Under the pieces are notes generated by a model. That model searched no databases. It saw only the letters and a list, made by a program, of their open reading frames with translations, and was not told where the DNA came from. A stretch of DNA of 64,000 nucleotides from Pseudomonas marginalis (lineage in GTDB: Bacteria > Pseudomonadota > Gammaproteobacteria > Pseudomonadales > Pseudomonadaceae), in NCBI RefSeq assembly GCF_008692035.1, contig NZ_VTFG01000001.1, positions 1,302,001 to 1,366,000 of the forward strand, written 5' to 3'. Of the stretch, positions 18,531-26,155 are shown one piece after another. Position 1 is the stretch's first letter. The number at the start of each line of letters is the position of its first letter. The translations under genes and the position numbers were made by a program.

Positions 18531-18651
18531 CTAGGTCACCTCTCCCTGAACTGAGCGCAGAGAGTAACCGCCCCACGGGTGGGCAACCAGCCATTGCGTT
18601 TATATCGACTGCAGATTAATCTCGCACAAACCCGCAAAAAAGCGCACAAAC

Positions 18652-19437
18652 ATGCACAACACCCATCACGCTATCGACCTGCCTTCCCTGCGCAAACAAA
18701 AGATCCTGTTACTGCTGGAACGCGACGGCAAAGTCACTGCCTCGGAGCTGGTGGACCACTTCGCCGTGTCCCAGGACACCATCCGCCGCGACCTCGGCGA
18801 ACTCGCCGCCGCCGGCCTGTTGCAGCGCGTGCACGGTGGCGCCCTGCCCCGGCCCAAGGACACCGGCAAGGACTTCTTCACCCGCGTCGGCGAGACCAAT
18901 GAAGCCAAGCGTCAACTTGCGCAACTCGCCGCCGGCCAGGTGCAAGACGGCCAGATCGTGCTGTTCGATTCCGGCTCCACCACCTTGCAGATCGCCCAGT
19001 CATTACCGCACTCGATCCGCCTCACGGTGGTCACGCCATCACCGATGATCGCCATCGCCCTGGCCGACCACCGCGATGTAAAAGTGATACTTGCCGGCGG
19101 CCAACTCAACCCGGCCACCTTGTCCACCAGCGGTCACGAGGCGGTGCGCCTGATCCAGGGCATCAAGGCCGACCTGCTGTTTACCGGGGTGTGCGCACTG
19201 CATCCGCAAGTGGGCATCAGCTCGCTGCATTTTGATGAAGTCGCGGTCAAGCAGGCCCTGCTCGACAGCGCCTCCCATGTGGTGGCGGTGACCATGGCCG
19301 ACAAACTGGGTGCGGTGGAACCGTTTGTGGTGGCGCCGTGCAACCGTATTCACACGTTGATCACCGAGTGGCATGTGCCGAGTGTGGAGGCGTATGAGCA
19401 GTTAGGGTTGGAGGTGTTGCGGGTGGAGGTCGAGTAA
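18652..19437 (+). CDS. DeoR/GlpR-family transcriptional regulator
   Basis: A 261-residue regulator with an N-terminal DeoR helix-turn-helix (RKQKILLLLERDGKVTASEL...VSQDTIRRDLGELAAAGLLQRVHGGAL) and a C-terminal sugar-phosphate sensor domain (DSGSTTLQIAQ, AGGQLNPATLSTSG). Family members respond to phosphorylated sugars or similar metabolites. It is transcribed away from the LldD-like gene (121-bp gap) and may control it. Confidence 0.87.
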   Translation: MHNTHHAIDLPSLRKQKILLLLERDGKVTASELVDHFAVSQDTIRRDLGELAAAGLLQRVHGGALPRPKDTGKDFFTRVGETNEAKRQLAQLAAGQVQDGQIVLFDSGSTTLQIAQSLPHSIRLTVVTPSPMIAIALADHRDVKVILAGGQLNPATLSTSGHEAVRLIQGIKADLLFTGVCALHPQVGISSLHFDEVAVKQALLDSASHVVAVTMADKLGAVEPFVVAPCNRIHTLITEWHVPSVEAYEQLGLEVLRVEVE

Positions 19438-19488
19438 GTACCGGGCATCAAATGGCGGTGTGGCTGGCAGGCTTTGTTGTGGCCCGCG

Positions 19489-19792
19489 GACTTTTTGTGG
19501 TGGGCAAGCTTTTTTTTATGGTGAGCGGGCTTGTTGTGGTGAGCAGGCTTTTTGTGGTGAGCGGGCTTGCTGTGGTGAGCGGGCTTGCCCCGCGCTGGGG
19601 CGCGTAGCGGCCCCTCATAAGGCCACCGCCATTATCCTGCCTGCCTGAACGCGGTGACTGGTTTTAGGGCCGCTTCGCAGCCCAGCGCGGGGCAAGCCCG
19701 CTCACCACAAAAAGCCTGCTCACTACAAAAAAAGCTTGCTCACCACAACAAGCTCACTAGCCACAACAAGCCCGCTCACCACGACAGCACCT
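19489..19792. repeat. REP cluster with expanded arms
   Basis: Several head-to-tail units like GTGGTGAGCGGGCTTG (about 19497-19590) face inverted units CCCGCTCACCACAA (about 19690-19790) across GCCCCGCGCTGGGGCGC. The unit period is about 18-19 bp with small variations. The whole block could form a hairpin of about 100 bp per arm. It occupies the gap 19438-19775 and overlaps the end of the HhH gene. Confidence 0.85.
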
Positions 19793-20210
19793 TGGCCGCA
19801 TCGCGCATGAAAATCTCGATGGTCTTGGGCCCCACGCCGTCAAATTCACCCAGGCGCTGTTCGAACGCCTGGCGGTTTTCGCTGGCACTGCGGATATGGC
19901 TGATCTTGCCGGCGTATTCGGCGTTCAGCTTGGCACTCAGGTCCAGCAGGCGCTGTGCGGTGCTTTCGTCGTACCGCACGTAGTGGGCACGCCCCAACAT
20001 CGCCACCAATTCCTTGGAGGTGCAATGTTGCAGCTTGCGCGCCGTATCGCGCCCCTCTTCTTCAACGATCACCTTGTAGGCCTGGGCGGCAATCGGTGCC
20101 TGGATGCGCTTGCCCATCAGGAAGCTGGCGACAAGCCACTTGAACAGGCTGGCGTCATCCCCAGGCTTGAGATCGATGCCCAGTTCAGCCGCTGAAATAG
20201 CCTTGGCCAT
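19776..20210 (-). CDS. Helix-hairpin-helix protein (short HhH-GPD-like)
   Basis: A 144-residue protein. The C-terminal FDGVGPKTIEIFMRDAA is a helix-hairpin-helix motif like those of endonuclease III-type glycosylases. The protein is too short for a full glycosylase, and no iron-sulfur cysteine cluster is present. It may bind DNA without a known catalytic role. Its ATG follows the stop of a 29-codon ORF by 2 bp. The 3' end runs into REP sequence. Confidence 0.7.
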   Translation of the reverse strand: MAKAISAAELGIDLKPGDDASLFKWLVASFLMGKRIQAPIAAQAYKVIVEEEGRDTARKLQHCTSKELVAMLGRAHYVRYDESTAQRLLDLSAKLNAEYAGKISHIRSASENRQAFEQRLGEFDGVGPKTIEIFMRDAAKVLSW

Positions 20211-20212
20211 GC

Positions 20213-20302
20213 TCAGTGCCCCAGCTTGCGCTCGGCATCATCCGCCCGTTCGTTGATGGCGTCGGCCTGGCGTTCGGTGTCCTTGATCGAGGTGGCGGTC
20301 AC
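20213..20302 (-). CDS. Candidate small protein, 29 residues
   Basis: A GTG-started ORF coding for 29 charged residues (starts MTATSIKDTERQADAINERA, ends RKLGH), with AGGAG 8 nt upstream. Its stop lies 2 bp before the ATG of the HhH gene, suggesting translational coupling. An AlgU-type promoter lies further upstream. It could be a real peptide or a leader that controls the downstream gene. Confidence 0.5.
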   Translation of the reverse strand: MTATSIKDTERQADAINERADDAERKLGH

Positions 20303-20354
20303 AGTGAAATCTCCTGGCAGTTGAAGGCCCGCGAAAGCGCCGGGCACTTATGCA

Positions 20355-20381
20355 GCAGAGGCCGGTGAGTTTCGATAGTTC
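20355..20381 (-). promoter_or_regulatory. AlgU/RpoE-type promoter candidate
   Basis: On the minus strand GAACTA is followed by 16 nt and TCTGC, close to the envelope-stress sigma consensus GAACTT-N16-TCTGA. It points at the small ORF and HhH gene. It agrees with the stress-type neighbours, but a match by chance is possible. Confidence 0.45.
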
Positions 20382-20506
20382 AAGGAAATTGCCCGCACCA
20401 ACCGCCCACGAAAAAAGCGCAAATTAATTTAAACCTTTGCCGCCCGGACTCGATCCACTCTCCCATATCGCCGCTTCAATCATCCCCCCTCAGGAGACAC
20501 TCGATC

Positions 20507-21067
20507 ATGAGCTCACACCTTAACGGCAAGAAGATTCTGGTCATCACCTCCAACACCGGCATTGAGCGCGACGAACTGCTCAAGCCCCTGGAAGCACTGC
20601 GCGGCCATGGCGCCACGGTGACCCACGCGTCCAGCAAAGGCGGCTCCACCCAGACCTTTGTCGGCGACACCGAGAAGGACAAAACCGTGGAATCCGACGT
20701 GCAGCTGTCGGACGTGGCCAGCAGCGACTTTGACGCCCTTGTAATCCCTGGCGGTACCGTCAATGCCGATACCCTGCGCCAGGACGCGGCGGCGCTGCGC
20801 CTGATCAAGGACTTTGCCCAAGCCGGTAAAACCATCGCGGCGATCTGTCACGGCCCATGGACGCTGATCGACGCCGGCGTGATCAAGGGCAAGACCCTGA
20901 CCTCGTATAAAAGCGTGCGCATCGACCTGGAAAACGCTGGCGCGGCCGGGTGGGTCGATACCGAAGTCAAGCAATGCCAGGCCAATGGCTGGACCTTGAT
21001 CACCTCGCGTACACCGGACGATCTGCCTGCTTTCAACGAGGCGATTGCCCAGGCTGTCGCTGGTTGA
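20507..21067 (+). CDS. DJ-1/PfpI-family protein
   Basis: A 186-residue type 1 glutamine-amidotransferase-like protein of the PfpI/YhbO group. The nucleophile elbow is IAAICHGPWTL (Cys about 113-114), preceded by LVIPGG. Related proteins act as stress proteins and have been described as proteases or deglycases; the activity here is not known. AGGAG lies before the ATG. A strong hairpin follows the stop. Confidence 0.87.
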   Translation: MSSHLNGKKILVITSNTGIERDELLKPLEALRGHGATVTHASSKGGSTQTFVGDTEKDKTVESDVQLSDVASSDFDALVIPGGTVNADTLRQDAAALRLIKDFAQAGKTIAAICHGPWTLIDAGVIKGKTLTSYKSVRIDLENAGAAGWVDTEVKQCQANGWTLITSRTPDDLPAFNEAIAQAVAG

Positions 21068-21080
21068 ACCGCCAACGTTG

Positions 21081-21118
21081 AACGCAAAACAGGCGCCTTT
21101 CGGCGCCTGTTTTGCGTT
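21081..21118. terminator. Strong bidirectional terminator
   Basis: A perfect 17-bp stem (AACGCAAAACAGGCGCC and its complement) closes on a TTTC loop. The A-rich outer left arm pairs with a T-rich right arm, so it can end transcription of the PfpI gene and of the convergent PLDc_N gene. Confidence 0.8.
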
Positions 21119-21129
21119 ACCCCTGCCAC

Positions 21130-21336
21130 TCAGCTTTTACGCTGTTCCGGCATCTCCCGCTTGGGTCCGAACATGGCCCATGCAATCAAGCCCACCAGCG
21201 GTACGAAGATCAGGATCACCAGCCATAAGCCCTTGGTCTCCCAGCCACTGGTGCTGCGCAATACGATATTGATCGCCCACAATTCCAACAGCAGCAGAAT
21301 CACCGCCAACGCAATCCAGATATATTGAATTTCCAT
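21130..21336 (-). CDS. Small PLDc_N-domain membrane protein
   Basis: A 68-residue protein with two membrane helices (about 5-27 and 35-57) and the motif GLWLVILIFVPLVGLIAWAMFGP typical of the cardiolipin-synthase N-terminal (PLDc_N) family. Stand-alone members are common in Pseudomonas and have no known function. AGGAGG lies 6 nt before the ATG. Confidence 0.82.
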   Translation of the reverse strand: MEIQYIWIALAVILLLLELWAINIVLRSTSGWETKGLWLVILIFVPLVGLIAWAMFGPKREMPEQRKS

Positions 21337-21592
21337 GCTTCACCTCCTAGGTCGTATACGTTAGTTCAAGCATCGGCCGCGAGGGTTCATTTAAATTTTC
21401 CTGGGTGGTGGAATGCAACGTGGTCCCAGGCCGACCATGCAACCTGCACGACAGGCGCTCTCTGCAATCCTCTTCAACCAATTGAATTGAAAGGCCAATT
21501 TAAAAACACTCAAGTTGGTACGCCTGATGCACCACTGCACGGGACGAGGCGTGCATATCGACGCGCCCTGAGTTTCCCGTGAGGTGTCACCG

Positions 21593-22069
21593 ATGAATGC
21601 CATTGACCTGCTCAAAGCCGACCACGAACGCGTAAAGGCCCTGTTGACTCAATTGAGTGAGTCCACCGAACGCGGGGTGAAAAAGCGCACCGAGCTGCTG
21701 GCCAAGCTGGAAGCGGAAATCAGCCTGCACACCAGGCTGGAAGAAGAAATCCTCTACCCGGCGTTCAGAAAGGCCGGCGGCAAGGAACAGGACATCATGT
21801 ACCACGAGGCCAAGGAAGAGCACCGCACCGTTGACGCCCTGGTGCTGCCCGACCTGAAGCAAACCGAACCTTCGACCACCGAGTTTTCCGGCCGCGTCAA
21901 AGTGGTCAAGGAACTGCTGGAGCACCATATCGAAGAAGAGGAAACCGAGATGTTCCCCCAGGCCAAAAAGCTGCTGGGCAAGGCATTGCTTGAAGAGTTG
22001 GGCGCCGAAATGGAAGCCATGAAAGCGGCGCATAAAAAGTCGCAATCGAGCAAGCCGATGGCGGCTTGA
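21593..22069 (+). CDS. Hemerythrin-domain protein
   Basis: A 158-residue HHE-domain protein. Likely iron ligands are His in KADHERVK, His and Glu in LHTRLEEEILYPAF, His in EAKEEHRTV, and the C-terminal HHIEEEETEMFPQA. Such proteins bind a di-iron centre and may sense or store oxygen, NO or iron. GAGGTG lies 6 nt before the ATG at 21593, which was preferred to GTG at 21584. Confidence 0.87.
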   Translation: MNAIDLLKADHERVKALLTQLSESTERGVKKRTELLAKLEAEISLHTRLEEEILYPAFRKAGGKEQDIMYHEAKEEHRTVDALVLPDLKQTEPSTTEFSGRVKVVKELLEHHIEEEETEMFPQAKKLLGKALLEELGAEMEAMKAAHKKSQSSKPMAA

Positions 22070-22137
22070 TCGAGGCAGGACCGGAGCCTGGAATTCATCC
22101 AGGCTCCTGATACATCCACACGATAGGGGATAGCGTC

Positions 22138-22416
22138 ATGAAGACCAGATCGTCCCAACGGATTGTGCTTATCGTCGGCCTGTCGGCCCTGCTCGCCGGC
22201 CCCGCCCTCGCCGCCTTTGGCGATAACCCGGAACCTGCCGCCAACGCCTTGAGTGGCGACAGCGCCGCCGGCTCCGCCCTGCCACCGGGGACTTACCCCA
22301 GCAGCCCCTCGGACAGCGACAAAAAAACCAAGGACACCGCCAAACCGCCGAGCAAACCCGCCAGGCCGGCTGACACCCCTAAAGACGGCAAGGAAAAACC
22401 CCGCTCAGGCAGCTGA
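22138..22416 (+). CDS. Hypothetical exported protein
   Basis: A 92-residue protein with a clear signal peptide (cleavage after ALA, about residue 25). The mature part is low-complexity, rich in Pro, Lys, Ser and Asp (KDTAKPPSKPARPADTPKD), and probably unstructured. No domain is recognised. A good start context lies 68 bp after the hemerythrin gene. It overlaps the 3' end of the convergent DUF3079 gene by 12 bp. Confidence 0.65.
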   Translation: MKTRSSQRIVLIVGLSALLAGPALAAFGDNPEPAANALSGDSAAGSALPPGTYPSSPSDSDKKTKDTAKPPSKPARPADTPKDGKEKPRSGS

Positions 22417-22614
22417 GGGCTCATCCGCCACCGGCGGCTCGGGCGCCAGCCCCCAGTCGCCATGCTCGTACCAGTCATCCCCGATCATCTCGGCCGGGTG
22501 CATGGTGCGGTCGGCGCCATTGCCGCACGCTAGGTCGGCGGCCGCGCAGTAGCGGTCACAGCCCCAACAGATACGTTCGGGATGCTTGGGGTGCAGCGGG
22601 AAAGGCTTGGCCAT
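22405..22614 (-). CDS. DUF3079 family protein
   Basis: A 69-residue protein with the family pattern MAKPFPLHPKHPERICWGCD, four cysteines (CWGCDRYC, ACGNG) and MIGDDWYEHGDW. The cysteines suggest a small metal- or cluster-binding protein; the function is unknown. AGGGAG lies 7 nt before the ATG at 22614; upstream in-frame sequence does not look coding. Confidence 0.82.
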   Translation of the reverse strand: MAKPFPLHPKHPERICWGCDRYCAAADLACGNGADRTMHPAEMIGDDWYEHGDWGLAPEPPVADEPSAA

Positions 22615-22674
22615 GAGTCGACTCCCTGGCGACGAACACTCCCTGCAACCTACCCCCATACAGCCTGTACAACC

Positions 22675-22688
22675 TTGACCGGCATCAA
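22675..22688 (+). promoter_or_regulatory. Candidate Anr/FNR box upstream of ftrA
   Basis: TTGACCGGCATCAA matches TTGAT-N4-ATCAA at 9 of 10 fixed positions. It lies 106 bp before ftrA. Induction at low oxygen would suit a ferrous-iron importer. The distance to a recognisable -10 (TATCCT, 22706) is shorter than at the other Anr sites in the window. Confidence 0.5.
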
Positions 22689-22719
22689 GCCTGGCCAAGA
22701 TGAAATATCCTCGGAACTT

Positions 22720-22739
22720 GACAAGAATCATTATTATTT
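22720..22739 (+). promoter_or_regulatory. Possible Fur box upstream of ftrA
   Basis: GACAAGAATCATTATTATTT contains AATCATTAT, a perfect right half of the Fur consensus GATAATGATAATCATTATC; the left half is poor. Position and target (iron uptake) support the call. Confidence 0.45.
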
Positions 22740-22793
22740 ACTGCTGACCTTCCTAGACTCGGGTTCTCTCTCCACACCCCTCAGGAAGCCTCC

Positions 22794-23324
22794 ATGCGTA
22801 CCCCTTCTTTGCTGTGCCTTGCCCTGCTGCTGAGTACCTCCGTGGCAGTTGCCAAGGAGTACCCCATCGGCGAACCGCAACACTGTCCGGGCCTGGAAAT
22901 CGGCGCGGTGTACCTGCAACCGATCGAGATGGCACCCGCCGGCATGATGCGCGCCACGGCGGATTCCGATGTGCACCTGGAAGCCGATGTGCGCGCCACG
23001 GCGGACAACGCCCAAGGGTTTCAGGAAGGCAGTTTCGTGCCCTACCTCAACCTGTCTTTCACCCTGAAGAAAACAGGCAGCGACACCCCCATCAGCGGCG
23101 ACTTCCACGCCATGGTCGCCAACGACGGGCCGCACTACGGCGATAACGTCAAGCTGCAAGGCCCCGGCAAATACACCCTCACCTTCAGCGTATTGCCGCC
23201 CACCGGCCACCACTCCCTGGGCCGTCATACCGACAAGGAAACCGGGGTCGCCCCGTGGTTCGAACGCTGCGACGTGCACTATGAATTCGTCTACGCCGGC
23301 ATCGGCAAAAAAGGCGGCTATTGA
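22794..23324 (+). CDS. ftrA: Periplasmic iron-binding protein FtrA (P19 family)
   Basis: A 176-residue exported protein (signal peptide ending VAVA). It belongs to the P19/Tpd family, whose Cu- and Fe-binding His/Met/Glu residues match PIEMAPAGMM, ADSDVHLEADV and MVANDGPHYGDNVKL. In FtrABCD systems of Bordetella and Brucella this protein captures ferrous iron for the permease. Its stop overlaps the next start (ATGA). Confidence 0.87.
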   Translation: MRTPSLLCLALLLSTSVAVAKEYPIGEPQHCPGLEIGAVYLQPIEMAPAGMMRATADSDVHLEADVRATADNAQGFQEGSFVPYLNLSFTLKKTGSDTPISGDFHAMVANDGPHYGDNVKLQGPGKYTLTFSVLPPTGHHSLGRHTDKETGVAPWFERCDVHYEFVYAGIGKKGGY

Positions 23325-23518
23325 TGCGCCGCGCTCTGTTGCTGGGCGGCCTGCTGCTAAGCGGCGCGGCAGTGGCGGCGCCGTTGCCCACCTATGCGTT
23401 GAGCCTGCAGGACGGCCACTTCGACCCGCCACAACTGGTGGTCAAGGCCGATGAGCGCTTCAAGATCGTGCTCAAGAACATCGGCCAAGGCCCGGCCGAA
23501 TTCGAAAGCACGCCGTAG
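23324..23518 (+). pseudogene. ftrB: Truncated cupredoxin FtrB
   Basis: The frame codes for only 64 residues: a signal peptide (MRRALLLGGLLLSGAAVAA), then the first half of a cupredoxin (LSLQDGHFDPPQLVVKADERFKIVLKNIGQGPAEFES), stopping right after FESTP. Family members continue for about 40 residues with the second half of the domain. A trace of the normal end, ATC-CTC-GCC-GAA-TAG (ILAE-stop), survives in another frame at 23520-23534. This points to an internal deletion that also shifted the frame. FtrB is thought to oxidise Fe(II) during uptake, so the system may be impaired or work without it. Confidence 0.75.
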
Positions 23519-23543
23519 CATCCTCGCCGAATAGGAGCCGTTG

Positions 23544-24383
23544 ATGAATCAATCGATGTTTATTGTCTGGCGTGAAAGCGTCGAGGCCCTGCTGGTGATC
23601 GGTATCCTGCAGGCCTGGATCAGCCGCCAGGCCGGCCATGTGCAGCTGGCCCGTTTCCTCTGGGCCGGGGTGGTGCTGGGGTTGCTGTGTTCGACCGGGC
23701 TGGCCGGTTTGATGCTGTGGGCCGGCGACGCCATGACCGGCCCACAGGGCGAGTGGCTGCAAGCGGCGCTGACCCTGTTGGCCAGCGGCTTGATGGTGCA
23801 GATGGTGTTCTGGATGCACCGCAACGCGGCCACGCTCAAACACAGCCTGGTACGCGAGGCCGACGAGCGCCTGGCGCGCCAGGGCGGCTGGGGCGTGTTG
23901 TTACTGGCGCTGCTGGCGGTGAGCCGCGAAGGCAGTGAAACCGTGGTGTTTTTGTATGGCGCCGGGGCGCGCCTGCACGATGAGGCGCAAGGCCTGTTCG
24001 CCGTCGGCGGCCTGCTCGGCCTGGCACTGGCGGGGCTCACGGTCCTGGTGTTGCGCGGCAGTCGGCGCTTTATCTCCTGGTCACTGTTTTTCGCCCTCAG
24101 CGAGGCGCTGCTGTTGCTGCTTGGCGGGGCCTTGCTGATCGCGGCAGTGGACCGCATCAGCGGGCAACTGCTGGACATGGACATGCCCGAGTGGGTCTAC
24201 GCCGCCTTCGGTGAAAGCCGCTGGGACAGCAGCGCACTGCTCAGTGACAGCCATGGCCTCGGCGCACTGCTGGCCGACTTTACCGGCTACCGCGCGGCCC
24301 CCAGCCTTATCACCGTGTTGGTACTGCTCGGCTACTGGCTGTGGGTGGGCAACGGCTTGCGTCGCGCCCGGCACGCGGCATGA
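23544..24383 (+). CDS. ftrC: FTR1-family high-affinity iron permease FtrC
   Basis: A 279-residue polytopic permease. It has two R-E-x-x-E iron-binding motifs, RESVE (10-14) and REGSE (about 128-132), in separate helices, as in yeast Ftr1 and bacterial EfeU/FtrC. Both glutamate motifs are intact. The ATG at 23544 follows AGGAG and the ftrB remnant; its stop overlaps ftrD (ATGA). Confidence 0.9.
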   Translation: MNQSMFIVWRESVEALLVIGILQAWISRQAGHVQLARFLWAGVVLGLLCSTGLAGLMLWAGDAMTGPQGEWLQAALTLLASGLMVQMVFWMHRNAATLKHSLVREADERLARQGGWGVLLLALLAVSREGSETVVFLYGAGARLHDEAQGLFAVGGLLGLALAGLTVLVLRGSRRFISWSLFFALSEALLLLLGGALLIAAVDRISGQLLDMDMPEWVYAAFGESRWDSSALLSDSHGLGALLADFTGYRAAPSLITVLVLLGYWLWVGNGLRRARHAA

Positions 24384-25735
24384 GCTGGCTGCAGCAACTG
24401 GGCGATGGCATGCGCCGCCATGCCCGGCTGATCCGTGCCATGCAATGGGCGGTGGTGCTGGCGTATGCCGTGCTGCTGGTACTGCCCGCCGCGCTGCCGT
24501 TGCCGGATAGCCAGGCGCGCATGGTGAACAACCTGACGCTGCTGGCGCAATTTATCTTCTGGGGGATCTGGTGGCCGTTCGTGTTGCTGTCGATGGTGCT
24601 GTTCGGGCGCCTGTGGTGTGGCGTGCTGTGCCCGGAGGGTTCGCTGAGCGAGTGGGCCAGCCAGCACGGGCGTGGCCTGGGCATACCGCGCTGGCTGCGT
24701 TGGGGCGGCTGGCCGACCCTGGGCTTTTGCCTCACCACGCTCTACGGCCAATTGATCAGCGTGTACGACTACGCCCAGGCAGCATTGCTGATCCTCGGCG
24801 GCTCGACGTTGGCGGCGGTGGCGGTCGGCCTGTTGTTCGTGCGCGGCAAGCGCGTGTGGTGCCGCTACCTGTGTCCGGTCAGCGGCGTGTTCGCCCTGCT
24901 CGCCCGCCTGGCGCCGGTGCATTTCGCCGTGGATGAACAACGCTGGAAAGCCAACCACGCCCCGCGCCTGCCGCTGCCCAACTGCGCGCCACTCCTGGAC
25001 ATCCGCCGCCTGCAGGGCGCCAGCGACTGCCACGCCTGTGGCCGTTGCAGCGGGCAACGCGGCGCGGTGCAACTGATCGCCCGCTCCTGCAACCAGGAGA
25101 TTCTCCAGGCGCCGCGTCAACCCGGCTCGCCGTGGGATGCGCGCCTGCTGCTGTTTGGCGTGATCGGCCTGGCCATGGGCGCGTTCCAATGGACCTTGAG
25201 CCCGTGGTTTATCGCGCTGAAACAGACACTCGCCGAATGGCTGGTGAGCCGCGACTGGCTGTGGCCGTTGCAAGACAACGCGCCGTGGTGGCTGCTCACC
25301 CACTACCCGCCACTCAACGACAGCTTCAGCTGGCTCGATGGCCTGTGCATCCTGCTGTACCTGGCTGGCAGCGCACTGCTGCTCGGCGGTGGCTGCTGGC
25401 TGCTGCTGCGCCTGGCCGCGTCTGTGGCCGGCGATCGCGCACTGTTTCGGCCCCTGGCGCTGACACTCACGCCCCTGGGTGGTGCAGGGCTGTTCCTGGG
25501 GCTGTCGGCGACGACGGTGAAGTTGTTGCGCTATGAAGGGTTGGCATTGGCGTGGGTGCAACCGGCTCGTGCACTGGTGTTGAGCGCGGCGATTGGCTGG
25601 TGCTTGTGGTTGGGGTGGCGACAGCTCCAGGGGCTTGGAATCCGGCGCCGTTGCCTCGGGTGGTTGTGCGTACTGCTGAGCAACGGCCTGGTGGGCTATG
25701 GCTGGTGGTTGCAGTTCTGGGGATGGGCTGGCTGA
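24380..25735 (+). CDS. ftrD: Polyferredoxin-type membrane protein FtrD
   Basis: A 451-residue membrane protein resembling NapH/CcoG-type ferredoxins. Cys motifs occur at CGVLCPEGS (about 75), CRYLCPVSG (about 165), CHACGRCSGQ (about 228) and ARSCNQE. About eight hydrophobic segments surround them. In FtrABCD it is proposed to accept or return electrons during iron import. It is translationally coupled to ftrC by a 4-bp overlap and is last in the operon; a REPIN follows. Confidence 0.87.
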   Translation: MSWLQQLGDGMRRHARLIRAMQWAVVLAYAVLLVLPAALPLPDSQARMVNNLTLLAQFIFWGIWWPFVLLSMVLFGRLWCGVLCPEGSLSEWASQHGRGLGIPRWLRWGGWPTLGFCLTTLYGQLISVYDYAQAALLILGGSTLAAVAVGLLFVRGKRVWCRYLCPVSGVFALLARLAPVHFAVDEQRWKANHAPRLPLPNCAPLLDIRRLQGASDCHACGRCSGQRGAVQLIARSCNQEILQAPRQPGSPWDARLLLFGVIGLAMGAFQWTLSPWFIALKQTLAEWLVSRDWLWPLQDNAPWWLLTHYPPLNDSFSWLDGLCILLYLAGSALLLGGGCWLLLRLAASVAGDRALFRPLALTLTPLGGAGLFLGLSATTVKLLRYEGLALAWVQPARALVLSAAIGWCLWLGWRQLQGLGIRRRCLGWLCVLLSNGLVGYGWWLQFWGWAG

Positions 25736-25749
25736 TGCACACCGATCCA

Positions 25750-25845
25750 AATGTGGGAGGGGGCTTGCCCCCGATGAGGGTGGGTCAGTGATACTTGGGT
25801 TGACTGACTCACCGCTATCGGGGGCAAGCCCCCTCCCACATTTTT
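25750..25845. repeat. REPIN
   Basis: Two inverted REP sequences (GTGGGAGGGGGCTTGCCCCCGAT and its complement) enclose a short inner palindrome-like stretch (GGTGGGTCAGTG...TTGACTGACTCACC). It immediately precedes SIM copy 2. Confidence 0.9.
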
Positions 25846-25849
25846 AACC

Positions 25850-26130
25850 CAGTACACCAGACACAACTCCGGTCGGCTCTAAGGCCGCCGCGCTTTGGCT
25901 TTTGATCTCAAATCGCCCCGTCAAACACGCTGGCCAAAGCCGGAGTGAGGGCACACCGAGCCTAGGCGAGGTGCCGAGTGTTGGGGCGAAGCGTTTTTTG
26001 GTTACTTTTGGCGCTCTTCCAAAAGTGACCCGCTGTAAGAGCGGAACCCTAAGTGGCCGTGACCGCAGCAACGGATATGTACTCAATCAAATCCAACGAC
26101 ATGGTCGGCCCGAAGGCCGCCACGGAAACA
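25850..26130 (+). repeat. SIM repeat copy 2 (type A, three-way-junction core deleted)
   Basis: It begins at CAGTACACCAGACACAACTCC and ends at GGATATGTACTC (26084), then the 45-bp tail shared with copy 1. The 89-bp junction core is missing: CTGGCC is joined directly to AAAGCCGGAGTGAGG. The GGTTACTTTTGG/CCAAAAGTGACC hairpin and the CCGCT/AGCGG hairpin are intact. Confidence 0.85.
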
Positions 26131-26155
26131 AGCCCCCTGACCGCACCAGCCGAAG

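Noticed and set aside
23516-23540. ftrB stop considered a sequencing error
   Set aside because: A single-base indel cannot restore the missing 40 residues; the expected sequence is absent, so a true deletion is more likely.
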